From positions 124,236 through 188,235 of the forward strand of contig JACQBA010000015.1 in NCBI GenBank assembly GCA_016194745.1: a DNA stretch of 64,000 bases, read 5' to 3'. A program made the translations under genes and the position numbers. Numbering within the stretch: position 1 is the first letter of the stretch; the number at the start of each line of letters is the position of its first letter. Below the pieces are notes generated by a model. The model was not told the DNA's origin. It ran no database searches and saw nothing but the letters and a program-made list of their open reading frames with translations. This DNA comes from Elusimicrobiota bacterium. GTDB taxonomy: Bacteria; Elusimicrobiota; Elusimicrobia; UBA1565; JACRDR01. Shown one piece after another: positions 40,900-48,948 of the stretch.

Positions 40900-41550
40900 A
40901 TGGCGCTCAAGGGACGCGTCGAGGTCAAATGCCCCCGCGGTTGCGGCGAGATGGATTCCGACGTTTGGAGCTTCATTCGCGGCGATAGGGACGAGGAGCT
41001 CAAGGAGGCGCTCATCGACGGCGAGCTGAACCTGCTCGTCTGCGAGGAATGCTCCGGCGTCTTCTACGCCGAGGTCCCGTTCGTGTACTCGGACCCGGCC
41101 GCCCAGATGCTCGTCTTCTGCTTCCCCGACTCCTTCAAGGCCGAGGAGAGCCGGTGGCGCGACAAAATGCACGAGGACTACGCGCAGATGAAGGCGATCC
41201 TGACCGACGACAAGCGCTCCGTCCCCGCCGAGCCGCAACTCCTCTTCGGCATCGAGCCCTTGCGCGTGATGCTCAAGGCCGATCGGGAAATGGAGATCGA
41301 GGTCGCGGTGGCGGAAGCGCTGTGCCGCGAGCTTAAGCTCCCGATCCTCCAGGTCAAGCGCTCTTTCGCCCGCGGCGGCGGCGTGCCGTGGGTCCTGCCG
41401 TGCCGCCTGTCCGCGAAGGCGAAGACCGCGACGCTTGCCGCCGTTCTCAAGGGTTTGGACGAACTCTTGGCGCGCAACGACGTGCTCGCCGGATTCCAGC
41501 GGTGGAAGGTCGTCTTGTCATCGTCGAAGCAGCTCCCCCCGCTCATATAG
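40900..41550 (+). CDS. CpXC-domain protein
   Basis: This 216-residue cytoplasmic protein's first 90 residues follow the CpXC domain: KCPRGCGEMDSDVWSFI with a paired-cysteine knuckle, GELNLLVCEECSGVFYAEVP with the second pair, and FVYSDPAAQMLVFCFPD. The four cysteines probably bind zinc. The C-terminal part (GIEPLRVMLKADREMEIEVA and VAEALCRELKLPILQVKRSF) is a separate, unrecognised domain. The role of CpXC proteins is unknown; they are often near ribosomal or stress genes. TACGAT ends 6 bases before the ATG. Confidence 0.78.
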   Translation: MALKGRVEVKCPRGCGEMDSDVWSFIRGDRDEELKEALIDGELNLLVCEECSGVFYAEVPFVYSDPAAQMLVFCFPDSFKAEESRWRDKMHEDYAQMKAILTDDKRSVPAEPQLLFGIEPLRVMLKADREMEIEVAVAEALCRELKLPILQVKRSFARGGGVPWVLPCRLSAKAKTATLAAVLKGLDELLARNDVLAGFQRWKVVLSSSKQLPPLI

Positions 41551-41631
41551 TCCGACCCGATTAGTGCGGGCCTACCGCAGGGGGCTCGGATTTGGTATAA
41601 AGTCCCCACCTTACGGAGGAGTTCAACCAAC

Positions 41632-41880
41632 ATGGCTAAATCAGCATTCATGAAGGCGCTTCAGCCGTCCGCGGACCTCGCGGCCGTCGTCGGCAGCAAG
41701 CCGCTGCCGCGGACCGAGGTCGTCAAGAAGCTCTGGGACTACATCAAGAAGCACGGTCTCCAGGACAAGGCGAACAAGCGGAACATCAACGCCGACGCGA
41801 ACCTGCTCAAGGTGTTCGGCGGCAAAAAGCAGGTCAACATGTTCCAGATGACGTCGCTCGTTTCGAAGCACCTGAAATAG
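41632..41880 (+). CDS. SWIB/MDM2-domain protein
   Basis: This 82-residue protein is almost entirely a SWIB domain: MKALQPSADLAAVVGSKPLP, RTEVVKKLWDYIKKHGLQDK, NKRNINADANLLKVFGGKKQ, and the final VNMFQMTSLVSKHLK. In eukaryotes the domain occurs in chromatin remodelling factors. Bacterial stand-alone copies occur in chlamydiae and several soil phyla and are thought to act in DNA compaction or transcription. A full GGAGGAG box lies about 12 bases before the ATG, with GGTATAAAG upstream, and a strong terminator follows, so it is a highly expressible single-gene unit. Confidence 0.93.
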   Translation: MAKSAFMKALQPSADLAAVVGSKPLPRTEVVKKLWDYIKKHGLQDKANKRNINADANLLKVFGGKKQVNMFQMTSLVSKHLK

Positions 41881-41908
41881 ATCCGACCGAATCAACGCCG
41901 CGAAAAGG

Positions 41909-41940
41909 CCCCCTCGATCTCAAAATCGAGGGGGTCTTTA
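41909..41940 (+). terminator. Intrinsic terminator of the SWIB gene
   Basis: Perfect 10-bp stem CCCCCTCGAT/ATCGAGGGGG with a 6-base loop, followed by TCTTTA, 29 bases past the SWIB stop codon. Confidence 0.9.
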
Positions 41941-42032
41941 GTCCTAGTCGTTCGGTATCCGTAGTGCTCGTGCCGACCTCGCCGCCTCCGTGCTATTCTA
42001 GGCGTATCCCCCTACGTTACGGAGGGCCACAC

Positions 42033-42212
42033 ATGAAAACACGATTGATCGCCGCGTTCTTCGTCCTCGGCGCGCTCGGAAGCCTGACGATGGTCCATTC
42101 CAACGACGGTTCGGCGCCCAACGGCTGCGCGTGCTTCCAGCCCCAGGGCGACGAAGCGCCCAGGCCGACGCAGACGGTTCCGCCGCAGGAAGCGCCGCCG
42201 CCGGAGCAGTAA
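42033..42212 (+). CDS. 59-residue secreted or membrane-tethered peptide
   Basis: A clear TACGGAGGG box precedes the ATG at 42033 by about 7 bases. The product has a signal-type helix (MKTRLIAAFFVLGALGSL), then APNGCACFQPQGDEAPRP with two cysteines, and a Pro/Gln/Glu-rich tail. It is not a standard lipobox, but the Cys pair could be lipidated or disulphide-bonded. A terminator follows. The gene uses the same kind of Shine-Dalgarno sequence as the SWIB gene. No family recognised. Confidence 0.65.
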   Translation: MKTRLIAAFFVLGALGSLTMVHSNDGSAPNGCACFQPQGDEAPRPTQTVPPQEAPPPEQ

Positions 42213-42237
42213 GACCGTCCTTTTGACGCACGGGAGG

Positions 42238-42262
42238 GCCCGCCCCCAAGGCGGGCTCTTTC
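42238..42262. terminator. Terminator between the small secreted gene and nadE
   Basis: 7-bp stem GCCCGCC/GGCGGGC followed by TCTTTCGCTTT on the plus strand. It lies between convergent genes and may also stop nadE transcription on the minus strand. Confidence 0.75.
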
Positions 42263-42265
42263 GCT

Positions 42266-43900
42266 TTATCGGTGGCTGCCGCGCGCGATCGGCATGCGCC
42301 GGCCGATGCCGAACGCCTTGGGCGTGATGCGCAGTCCCGGCGCGGCCTGGCGGCGCTTGTATTCGTTGCGATCGACGCGGCGGAGGATGTCGTCGACCAA
42401 GCTCCTCAGATGTCCCCGCTTGGCGATGGCAGCCGCGTCGAGGCCCTCCTCGACGTAGGCCGTCATGACGTCGTCGAGGACGTCGTACGGCGGAAGATCG
42501 TCCTGATCCCGCTGATTGGGCTTGAGCTCGGCCGAGGGCGGCTTGGTCAGGCTCGCCTCCGGAATGATCGTCTTGTCCCGGTTGATCCACCGCGAGAGGT
42601 CGTAGACGGTCGTCTTCGGCACGTCGGCGATGACGGCGAGGCCCCCGCTCATGTCTCCGTAGAGCGTGCAATAGCCCACCGACAGTTCGGACTTGTTCCC
42701 GGTGGACAAAAGCAGCGCGCCGGTCTTGTTGGACAAAGCCATGAGCACGCTGCCGCGGATGCGGGCCTGCAGGTTCTGCTCGGCGACGCCCGAGCCTCCC
42801 GTCCCCAGAGTCTCGGCGAGGGACGAGATGAAGGCGTCGTACGTCGAAGTGATCGGTACGCTCAAGAGCTTGACGCCGAGGTTCCGCGCGAGTTCCTCCG
42901 CGTCGGTCACGCTGCCGGGCGAGGAATACATCGACGGCATCGAGACACCGCTCACGTGCTCGGGCCCGAGGGCCGCCGCCGCGATCGCGCAGACTAGGGC
43001 CGAGTCGATGCCGCCGCTCAGGCCCACGAGGACGTCCTTGAAACCGCACTTGCGGACGTAGTCCTTGAGGCCGAGCACCAAGGCCCGGTAGATTTCCTCG
43101 ATCTCCGCCGTCTCGCGCGCCTCGGCCGGGCGCGACGTCGCGGAGAGGTCCGCGATCACGAGGTCCTCCTCGAACGCCTTGGCGCGCGCGAGAAGGCGCC
43201 CCTTGCCGTCGAGCGCGAAGCTGTTTCCGTCGAAGACGAGCTCGTCGTTTCCCCCTACAAGGTTGCAGTAGACGATCGGCCGGCCGCGCTGGGCGTATTT
43301 CTTCAGCATCTTGCGGCGAAAGGCGCCCTTGCCGCGGTGGAACGGCGACGAGGAGACGTTGAGGAGGATCCGCGCGCCCGCGTTGATCTGCTCGCTGACC
43401 GGATCGCGGTGGTAGAGCCGCTTTGGCCAGAAGGAGGCGTCGTTCCAAGCGTCTTCGCAGATGCTCAGCCCCACGCGCGTGCCGCCGATCGCGAACGGGG
43501 CATTGGACTTGGCCGGCTCAAAGTAGCGCGCCTCGTCGAACACGTCGTAGGTGGGGAGCAGAGACTTATGCCGGCGCGCCGCGACCTTGCCGCGATGGAG
43601 CAGCGCGGTCGAGTTGAACAGCGGCTTGCCGAGCTTGGCGGGATTGACGTCCACGTAGCCGACGACCATGGGCGTCGTCTTCGCCTCGCGCGCCAGCGAC
43701 TTGAGGGCGACCAGGTTGGCGGCCACGAAATCGCGCTGTTCGAGGAGGTCCCAGCACGGGTATCCCGCCACGGCGAGCTCGGGGAAGAGCACCAGGTCCG
43801 CGCTGAGCCCGCAGGCCTTGCGGTAGTAGGCGAGGATCGTCCCGACGTTGCCCCGGATGTCGCCGACCGTGGTGTCGATCTGCGCCAGGGCGATCTTCAC
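42266..43900 (-). CDS. nadE: Glutamine-dependent NAD synthetase
   Basis: This 544-residue two-domain enzyme makes NAD from nicotinic acid adenine dinucleotide. The N-terminal nitrilase-type glutaminase domain has the Glu in FPELAVAGYPCWDLL, the Lys in HKSLLPTYDVFDEARYF, and the catalytic Cys in GLSICEDAWND. The C-terminal synthetase domain has the ATP PP-loop SGGIDSALVCAIA, then STGNKSELSVGYCTLYGDM and KPPSAELKPNQRDQDDLPPY. I place the start at the GTG at 43900, which overlaps the stop of the upstream gene (GTGA); a TTG seven codons earlier is less likely. It shares an operon with the gene 43897-44337. Confidence 0.96.
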   Translation of the reverse strand: MKIALAQIDTTVGDIRGNVGTILAYYRKACGLSADLVLFPELAVAGYPCWDLLEQRDFVAANLVALKSLAREAKTTPMVVGYVDVNPAKLGKPLFNSTALLHRGKVAARRHKSLLPTYDVFDEARYFEPAKSNAPFAIGGTRVGLSICEDAWNDASFWPKRLYHRDPVSEQINAGARILLNVSSSPFHRGKGAFRRKMLKKYAQRGRPIVYCNLVGGNDELVFDGNSFALDGKGRLLARAKAFEEDLVIADLSATSRPAEARETAEIEEIYRALVLGLKDYVRKCGFKDVLVGLSGGIDSALVCAIAAAALGPEHVSGVSMPSMYSSPGSVTDAEELARNLGVKLLSVPITSTYDAFISSLAETLGTGGSGVAEQNLQARIRGSVLMALSNKTGALLLSTGNKSELSVGYCTLYGDMSGGLAVIADVPKTTVYDLSRWINRDKTIIPEASLTKPPSAELKPNQRDQDDLPPYDVLDDVMTAYVEEGLDAAAIAKRGHLRSLVDDILRRVDRNEYKRRQAAPGLRITPKAFGIGRRMPIARGSHR

Positions 43901-44337
43901 GTCTTGGAATAGGGGGCGCAAAGTTGTCCGAAGACTTCCCCCGCGCCCTGATATTCTTCCTCGATGGCTTCTCGGATCCTAAAGGAGGTCTGGAGCGGCG
44001 TGACGGCCGAGATCCTCGCGATGCCGCCCATGGCCCACGTCATGAGCTCGGAGGGGTCCATGTGCAGCTCGTGGGCGACCTCGTTCATGCTCTTGAGGAT
44101 GAGGACGGCGGTCTGAGGCAGGTCGCTTTCGATGAGCATGATGCCGCTCATCGCGCCGTAGCAGATCTCCTCGAGAGTCTCCTTCGGATTCTGGCCGGCG
44201 GCCTTCGTGGAGGTAATGCCGCTGACGATCGTCTTTCGGGCGATCTCCGAGGCGGCCAACGGCGCGTTCGCAGCCCCTTTGAGGTTTCCGGTGATCATTT
44301 CTTTAGTGAGGAGTCCAAAGTTGAATTGGTCCGTCAT
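43897..44337 (-). CDS. Helical protein of unknown function, coupled to nadE
   Basis: This 146-residue cytoplasmic protein has no signal peptide and is predicted mostly helical (ASEIARKTIVSGITSTKAAG, TAVLILKSMNEVAHELHMDP, FRIREAIEEEYQGAGEVFGQ). The ending GTGA is shared with the nadE start, suggesting a linked role. No family recognised. TATAAT on the minus strand (44353-44358) lies 15 bases before the ATG, so a short leader is predicted, with CAGG as a weak ribosome-binding site. Confidence 0.65.
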   Translation of the reverse strand: MTDQFNFGLLTKEMITGNLKGAANAPLAASEIARKTIVSGITSTKAAGQNPKETLEEICYGAMSGIMLIESDLPQTAVLILKSMNEVAHELHMDPSELMTWAMGGIARISAVTPLQTSFRIREAIEEEYQGAGEVFGQLCAPYSKT

Positions 44338-44352
44338 ATGCCTGTTGGCAAC

Positions 44353-44362
44353 ATTATATAAT
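44353..44362. promoter_or_regulatory. Palindromic ATTATATAAT serving two divergent genes
   Basis: The 10-base perfect palindrome contains TATAAT on both strands, offset by 4 bases. It lies 15 bases from the start of 43897-44337 (minus) and 18 bases from the start of 44381-44983 (plus), so one site provides both -10 boxes. Confidence 0.65.
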
Positions 44363-44380
44363 TCCCTGTCCGAAATTCAT

Positions 44381-44983
44381 ATGACCGCACGCGGCTGGTC
44401 GCGATTCGCCCCGATTGCCGCGGCCGCCGCGCTTTGCGCCTGCACGCCTTTCTATACGACGCCCGTCATCGGAAGGTTCTTCCTTCCGACCTACTACCGG
44501 TACCTTGAGAACCCTAGATTCTCTTTCGACTATCCTCGCGTCTGGGGCACGCCGAAGGTCTCCGGCGGCTCGGTCGTGATGCGGCCTCCGGACGCGGCGG
44601 TCGAGATCATGGTCGGCTTCCAAGACAAGTCCGCCGCATCGTTCGTTCCTCCCGATCGGCTGAAACAGGACCTGGCCGCGTTGGGATCGGTCGAAGACGC
44701 CCATAGGCTCGACGAGGTGGCCGTGTCGAGCCGGACCGCGTACCGCGTCCGCTATACGACGCATCGCTACGACCCGCAGTACCTCCTCGGCGCCAAGTCC
44801 GACGTCACCCTTTCGGAGGCCATTTTCGTCGCGGAGCCCCATGGCAACGTCCTCATCGCCTACCGGGCGCCGGTCGACGCGTTTTGGAAGAAGAAGTACC
44901 GCCGCCGCTACGAGCACTTCTTGGAGAGCCTGGTCATCGCCGCGCCCGTCAAGCCGGTTCGCCGCTACGTGCCTCCGCAATAG
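44381..44983 (+). CDS. Lipoprotein of unknown function
   Basis: This 200-residue protein has a lipoprotein signal: RFAPIAAAAALCAC, in which L-C-A-C fits a lipobox with the second Cys as +1. The mature protein is a small alpha/beta domain: ENPRFSFDYPRVWGTPKVSG looks like the PsbP/Mog1-like start found in secreted proteins, and ends with the YEHFLESLVIAAP helix typical of that group. I suggest a PsbP-like fold with modest confidence. The promoter is the shared palindrome at 44353. Confidence 0.62.
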   Translation: MTARGWSRFAPIAAAAALCACTPFYTTPVIGRFFLPTYYRYLENPRFSFDYPRVWGTPKVSGGSVVMRPPDAAVEIMVGFQDKSAASFVPPDRLKQDLAALGSVEDAHRLDEVAVSSRTAYRVRYTTHRYDPQYLLGAKSDVTLSEAIFVAEPHGNVLIAYRAPVDAFWKKKYRRRYEHFLESLVIAAPVKPVRRYVPPQ

Positions 44984-45129
44984 CCGTCCGGACGATGCGC
45001 CGGAGCCCTAGACGTCTGGGCCGTAAGACCTGGGAGGCTTTCGGGGAGAAGATGTTGGGACCAACGTCCCTGGCTCCGGGAACCCGTCCGGCCCTTTGGA
45101 CTCGAGCCGATTGGGGGTATTCTATCGGC

Positions 45130-45675
45130 ATGAAGGACTCGCAGTGGCCGCCTAAGGAGCTTCGGCGGCACGCGCGCAAGGAACAGCACATTCCAGTGCA
45201 ATTGTTCCAAGGGCGCGCCCGCGGCAAGAAGGGCTCCGGCGCGGGCGTGGCGATCGTCCAAGATTTGAGCCGCAGAGGGCTTTTGCTGCGCACTCCGGTC
45301 CCGATGCCGGTCGGTGAAGGGCTCGCGTTCTCCTTGAGCCTTCCCAACGGAAGAAATGTGCGGGGAAACGCGGCCGTACGTTGGACCCAGCCGCAGGGCA
45401 TCAACCATGTCGTCGGCCTCGAGATCGTGGACATGGGATATCTGCACGCGCGCCGCTTGCACGGGTATTTGATGACTCGAAAGGAGTCTCAGGCGCTGAA
45501 ATTCGCGGACCTCGCGCTCGAAGGCGCGGTCTGGATCGTCCTTCTCTTCGTCGCGCGGGAGCTCATTCTTTCCGAGCCGTCCATCGGGAGGACCGTCACC
45601 GACATCATCCCCCTCGGACTCATCGCCCTCACGCCCGTCCTGGGCGTTTTCGTCGTTCTCCGAAGCCGTTTCTGA
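45130..45675 (+). CDS. PilZ-domain protein with two C-terminal membrane helices (1)
   Basis: This 181-residue protein's PilZ domain begins with the basic RRHARKEQHIPVQL segment (R-x3-R type) and the DLSRRGLLLRTP (D-x-S-x2-G) motif, the two parts that bind cyclic di-GMP. Residues ~125-180 hold two membrane helices (GAVWIVLLFVARELIL and IPLGLIALTPVLGVFVVL). TATTCT (45118-45123) ends 6 bases before the ATG. A paralogue with the same layout follows at 45773. Together they suggest membrane-tethered c-di-GMP sensing; the output is unknown. Confidence 0.82.
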   Translation: MKDSQWPPKELRRHARKEQHIPVQLFQGRARGKKGSGAGVAIVQDLSRRGLLLRTPVPMPVGEGLAFSLSLPNGRNVRGNAAVRWTQPQGINHVVGLEIVDMGYLHARRLHGYLMTRKESQALKFADLALEGAVWIVLLFVARELILSEPSIGRTVTDIIPLGLIALTPVLGVFVVLRSRF

Positions 45676-45772
45676 GTTGTTTCGAAGACGCCCTCTTGTT
45701 ACCGCCACGTTACTGGTTGGCTTCTACACTGTAACCGGGTGGTGGCCGTAACGGAGCTACGGAACGCGGGAT

Positions 45773-46321
45773 ATGTTTAAGCTCTTGACCGGAAAAGAAC
45801 GGCGGCGGCACAAGCGCTTCGATCGCTCGATGAGCCTCTCTATCTACGGGGAGGATCGAGAGATCGTCGACGAGCGCCCCACGGTCCACAACGTCAGCCG
45901 CAGCGGCTTTCAGTTCGAGACGCTGGCGCGCTTGAACCCTTCCGACACGATTCGATTCGACCTGCTCATCCCCGGCAAGGGCGTCATCCAGGCGAACGCT
46001 ATCACTCGCTGGGCGAAGGTGAGCCATACCGGCCTGACCTACGTCTACGGCGCCGAGATCCAAGGGATGAGCTGGTCCAGCTCGCGCGCGCTCAAGAAGT
46101 ACCTCGAGCCCGGGCCGCGCTGGTCCGCCCTTTTCGACATGATCCTCGGCCTGGCCCTCGCCTACGTCCTCTTTACCGTCGCCAAGGAAGTCCAGGGGCA
46201 GGAGGTGGCTTTCCTCAGCCACGTGACGGCGGGCATGGGCGACACGCTCGAGTGGGCGCCGCAGGCGGCGATCTCGGCCGGCGCGATCATCGGGATTTTC
46301 CTCTTCTTCAAGGACCGCTGA
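45773..46321 (+). CDS. PilZ-domain protein with two C-terminal membrane helices (2)
   Basis: This 182-residue paralogue has the c-di-GMP-binding elements RRRHKRFDRSMSLSIYG and HNVSRSGFQFET; here N replaces the usual D of D-x-S-x2-G. Two membrane helices close the protein (FDMILGLALAYVLFTVA and AAISAGAIIGIFLFF), separated by a GQEVAFLSHVTAGMGD loop. It begins 97 bases after the first PilZ gene, with TACACT at about 45726 and only a weak ribosome-binding site. It converges with 46332-47279. Confidence 0.82.
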   Translation: MFKLLTGKERRRHKRFDRSMSLSIYGEDREIVDERPTVHNVSRSGFQFETLARLNPSDTIRFDLLIPGKGVIQANAITRWAKVSHTGLTYVYGAEIQGMSWSSSRALKKYLEPGPRWSALFDMILGLALAYVLFTVAKEVQGQEVAFLSHVTAGMGDTLEWAPQAAISAGAIIGIFLFFKDR

Positions 46322-46331
46322 CGCGGTCCGA

Positions 46332-47279
46332 TCAGAACCGCTCGCGGCACTTCGGGTCGAGCGCGTCCATCAGGAAGATCGACGGGCCCTTCGAGGTGAT
46401 GCGGAAGCCCCAGCGCTCGTGTCCCCACAGCGGCTCCTTCTTCGTGTAGGCCATGATGAAGGGTCTGCCGTTGTTGTTCGGGTCGTAGGCGACGAAGTCG
46501 AGCACATTGGTCTCGGCCATGAGCGCGTGGGGCATCTCCAAGCAGCCTCCCGCGAGCTGATCCCCCAGGAACAGCCGGGCGCAGCGGCGCGGGGATTTGG
46601 ACAAGACGACGCCGTCGACCACGAAGAAGGTGTCCGCCTTGCCGGCGAGCTTTACCTGCGAGGCGAAGTCGATCTTGAGCAGGATATTCTCGGGCACCGG
46701 GTCCGCGGCGTATTGCCGGCCCATGGGGTCGTCGGATTCGATCGCGAATTCTCCGCGCCGGATCTCGCGGGTGACCGTTTCCTTCAGGGTGATGCCGAAC
46801 GCGCGATAGATGTCCTCGCCGACCTGGTTCTCGAGCCGGTAGAAGCGGGCGGCCTTCGGATTGATCTTCTTGTCCTTCTTGAGATGGATCGCGACGATCG
46901 GCGTGCCGATCTTGGCGCCGTGCTTGCCGCCGAGGATCAAGGTCGGGGTCTTGGTCGCGTTGCGTCCGTCGCAGGAGGCGCCCCACGTGGTCGAGGATCC
47001 GGTCGCCTCGAACACGTCGGTCGCTCGCGAGCCGATGACGACGAAGTCGTCGCCTTTGGAGACGGAGCGTTCGCTTCCCTTCGCGAATCGGTCGATGAGG
47101 TACCAGCGGCCGCCGATCTCGTAGACCGGATAGATGCCGGCGATCTTCGGCCTCCGGAGCTCTCGGCGGGCCCGGCGCGCCGCATCGGGGGAAGCGGAGG
47201 CGTGTCCGGGCGTCGGAGTCTGGGCGGCTGCGGACGGCAGCAGCCCAAGGGCCGCGGCGAGGATCGTCGACGATAGCAT
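46332..47279 (-). CDS. Secreted protein of unknown function
   Basis: This 315-residue protein has a signal peptide (MLSSTILAAALGLLPSAAAQ) and a Pro/Ala-rich linker, then a soluble domain with GIYPVYEIGGRWYLIDRFAK (an SH3-like strand pair) and SKSPRRCARLFLGDQLAGGC. Four cysteines in the mature part could form two disulphides. The ATG at 47279 is preferred to one 14 codons upstream because TTTGGAG lies about 6 bases before it and it begins a proper signal peptide. No family recognised. Confidence 0.66.
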   Translation of the reverse strand: MLSSTILAAALGLLPSAAAQTPTPGHASASPDAARRARRELRRPKIAGIYPVYEIGGRWYLIDRFAKGSERSVSKGDDFVVIGSRATDVFEATGSSTTWGASCDGRNATKTPTLILGGKHGAKIGTPIVAIHLKKDKKINPKAARFYRLENQVGEDIYRAFGITLKETVTREIRRGEFAIESDDPMGRQYAADPVPENILLKIDFASQVKLAGKADTFFVVDGVVLSKSPRRCARLFLGDQLAGGCLEMPHALMAETNVLDFVAYDPNNNGRPFIMAYTKKEPLWGHERWGFRITSKGPSIFLMDALDPKCRERF

Positions 47280-47373
47280 AGCGCTCCAAATAAGCGTATC
47301 AATCCAGGATTCCCAAATCAAACTCCGGGCGGAGTCCGTAGCGGGCGCGACGATCGCGTCGCGGCGGCTTGCC

Positions 47374-48756
47374 TTAGTGGCTCGAACGGCCGCCCGCTCG
47401 ACCGTGGGACGGCTCCACGTCGAAGAGTTCCCCCGGCGCGCTTTCCTCGCGGCGGCGCACTTCCCGGCCTGTGCTCGCCTCGTAGATCGTCGCCCCGTCT
47501 CCCGGCGTCGCGACGGCCACGTAGCGCTCGTCCTGGCTGTAGATGAGCTGCACGCCCGTCTTCGGTTCGATCAGACCCTCGCTTTTCCAGCGCGAGAACC
47601 ACCGGTAGGCCCACGCCTCGTCGCCTCGCTGCACGAACCAGACACCGTCCGCCTGCCACCACCAATGCTCTTGATGCCAGACGAGCGGCCTGTCCTCGAG
47701 GGACAGAGTCCACCATCTCCCGCGATCGAGCACGGTCCAATGCCAGGCACCGTCCCAGACTCCCCAGATCGCGCCGCGATGCAGGAATCGCCGGACGCCG
47801 TCCGAGTGCCAATGCTCCGCGGGGTTGGAGTCGTCATCGGGCGACAGGAGCAGCCGCTTCGGCTCCGGGGGGCGCAGCGACTCCGCATTCGTACGGACGT
47901 CCTTGACGCTCGTCCCGTCCGGCAGCCTGGCGGGGATAGCGCGGTGGAGCTCGGCGACCGGAGGCCGCTCGAGCGGGGATTGGGGCGGGCGGAGCGGCTT
48001 TCTCTCGAAGAAGGCTTTCCGCCGACCGGCCTTCGCCGAGGAGCGCTCGGCGGCGCGGCTTCGCTCCGAGCGCGGCCGCGGCTGCTGTTCCTCGCGATCC
48101 TTCGGCGATCCGCCACGGCCGCGCGAGCCCGGCTTGCGCCGGCGCCCTGCGGGGTCCTCCTCCCCCTTCAGGAATTGCTCGAGGTCGGGAAATACGTTCT
48201 TGGGCTCGTCGCCGCGTGAGCGGAGTCCTCCGCGATGCGGTCGATGCCCGGAGCGATGGCGCGATCGCGGAGCGTCGTGCATCTCTTCGACGGGGGCAGG
48301 TGCGATCGGGAACGAGGACGGCATCGGCGCGCCGGCCGCGGGCGCCGGACGCGGCCGAATCGGGACGGTCGGGCGCAGGCCGCTTCCGGGAGCCGGACGA
48401 CGGGGGGCGCGCGGGCGGCGCGATCCGCGTGCCGAGGGGCGGTCCTCGTCCTCCTCGTCGACGTCGCGCCGCCCTCGGCGCGACGCCCGTCGACGCCCCA
48501 GAGAGGCGAGCTTCATCGGGGGACCTATGCGCGCAGGGCGCGAGAGGCCCTCGGGCTGCGCCGCTTCCTTGGGGCGTGCGATCATCGCGGGCGGCTCGGA
48601 TTCCTGCACGTGCGGGATGGGACTCGGGCGAGCCGGAGGCGGCGCGGCGCTCGAGGCGGTTCTCTCGGGAGGGGCGGCGTCGCCCCCGAAACCCAGCAGC
48701 GCCGCGCCCAAGCCCAGGGCGCTCCACGCGCGTCGACGCGGCTTGCTCTCCTCCAT
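47374..48756 (-). CDS. Exported low-complexity protein with Trp-rich C-terminal domain
   Basis: In this 460-residue protein, a basic N-terminus and a weak hydrophobic stretch (WSALGLGAALLGFGGDAAPP) suggest export or anchoring. Residues ~30-270 are disordered, rich in Pro, Arg, Ala and Ser. The C-terminal ~170 residues are aromatic: RGAIWGVWDGAWHWTVLDRG and HQEHWWWQADGVWFVQRGDE, then DERYVAVATPGDGATIYEAS. The basic-linker plus WW-rich layout is like that of 23824-25464, which suggests a common surface or peptidoglycan-bound role. A CATGAT box ends 6 bases before the ATG. Confidence 0.62.
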   Translation of the reverse strand: MEESKPRRRAWSALGLGAALLGFGGDAAPPERTASSAAPPPARPSPIPHVQESEPPAMIARPKEAAQPEGLSRPARIGPPMKLASLGRRRASRRGRRDVDEEDEDRPSARGSRRPRAPRRPAPGSGLRPTVPIRPRPAPAAGAPMPSSFPIAPAPVEEMHDAPRSRHRSGHRPHRGGLRSRGDEPKNVFPDLEQFLKGEEDPAGRRRKPGSRGRGGSPKDREEQQPRPRSERSRAAERSSAKAGRRKAFFERKPLRPPQSPLERPPVAELHRAIPARLPDGTSVKDVRTNAESLRPPEPKRLLLSPDDDSNPAEHWHSDGVRRFLHRGAIWGVWDGAWHWTVLDRGRWWTLSLEDRPLVWHQEHWWWQADGVWFVQRGDEAWAYRWFSRWKSEGLIEPKTGVQLIYSQDERYVAVATPGDGATIYEASTGREVRRREESAPGELFDVEPSHGRAGGRSSH

Positions 48757-48908
48757 GCGATCATCATGACGCCCGAGGTGCGCGAGCCGTCGGGCCGAAC
48801 GGTGAGCGTCTCAGTCGGAATACGTCCCAGGCGGTCATAGGACCATGGTCGCAGAACGCAACCGGGGACCTTGGGGATGAAATACGCGAGCCTCCGACGG
48901 CGTACTCC

Positions 48909-48937
48909 TTGACAGCGGGCCGGGTATGAGGCATAAG
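48909..48937 (+). promoter_or_regulatory. Sigma-70-type promoter of the PBP1A gene
   Basis: TTGACA (48909-48914), a 17-base spacer, then CATAAG (48932-48937). The start codon follows 11 bases later, so the leader is at most a few bases long. Confidence 0.75.
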
Positions 48938-48948
48938 TCAGCAGCGTC

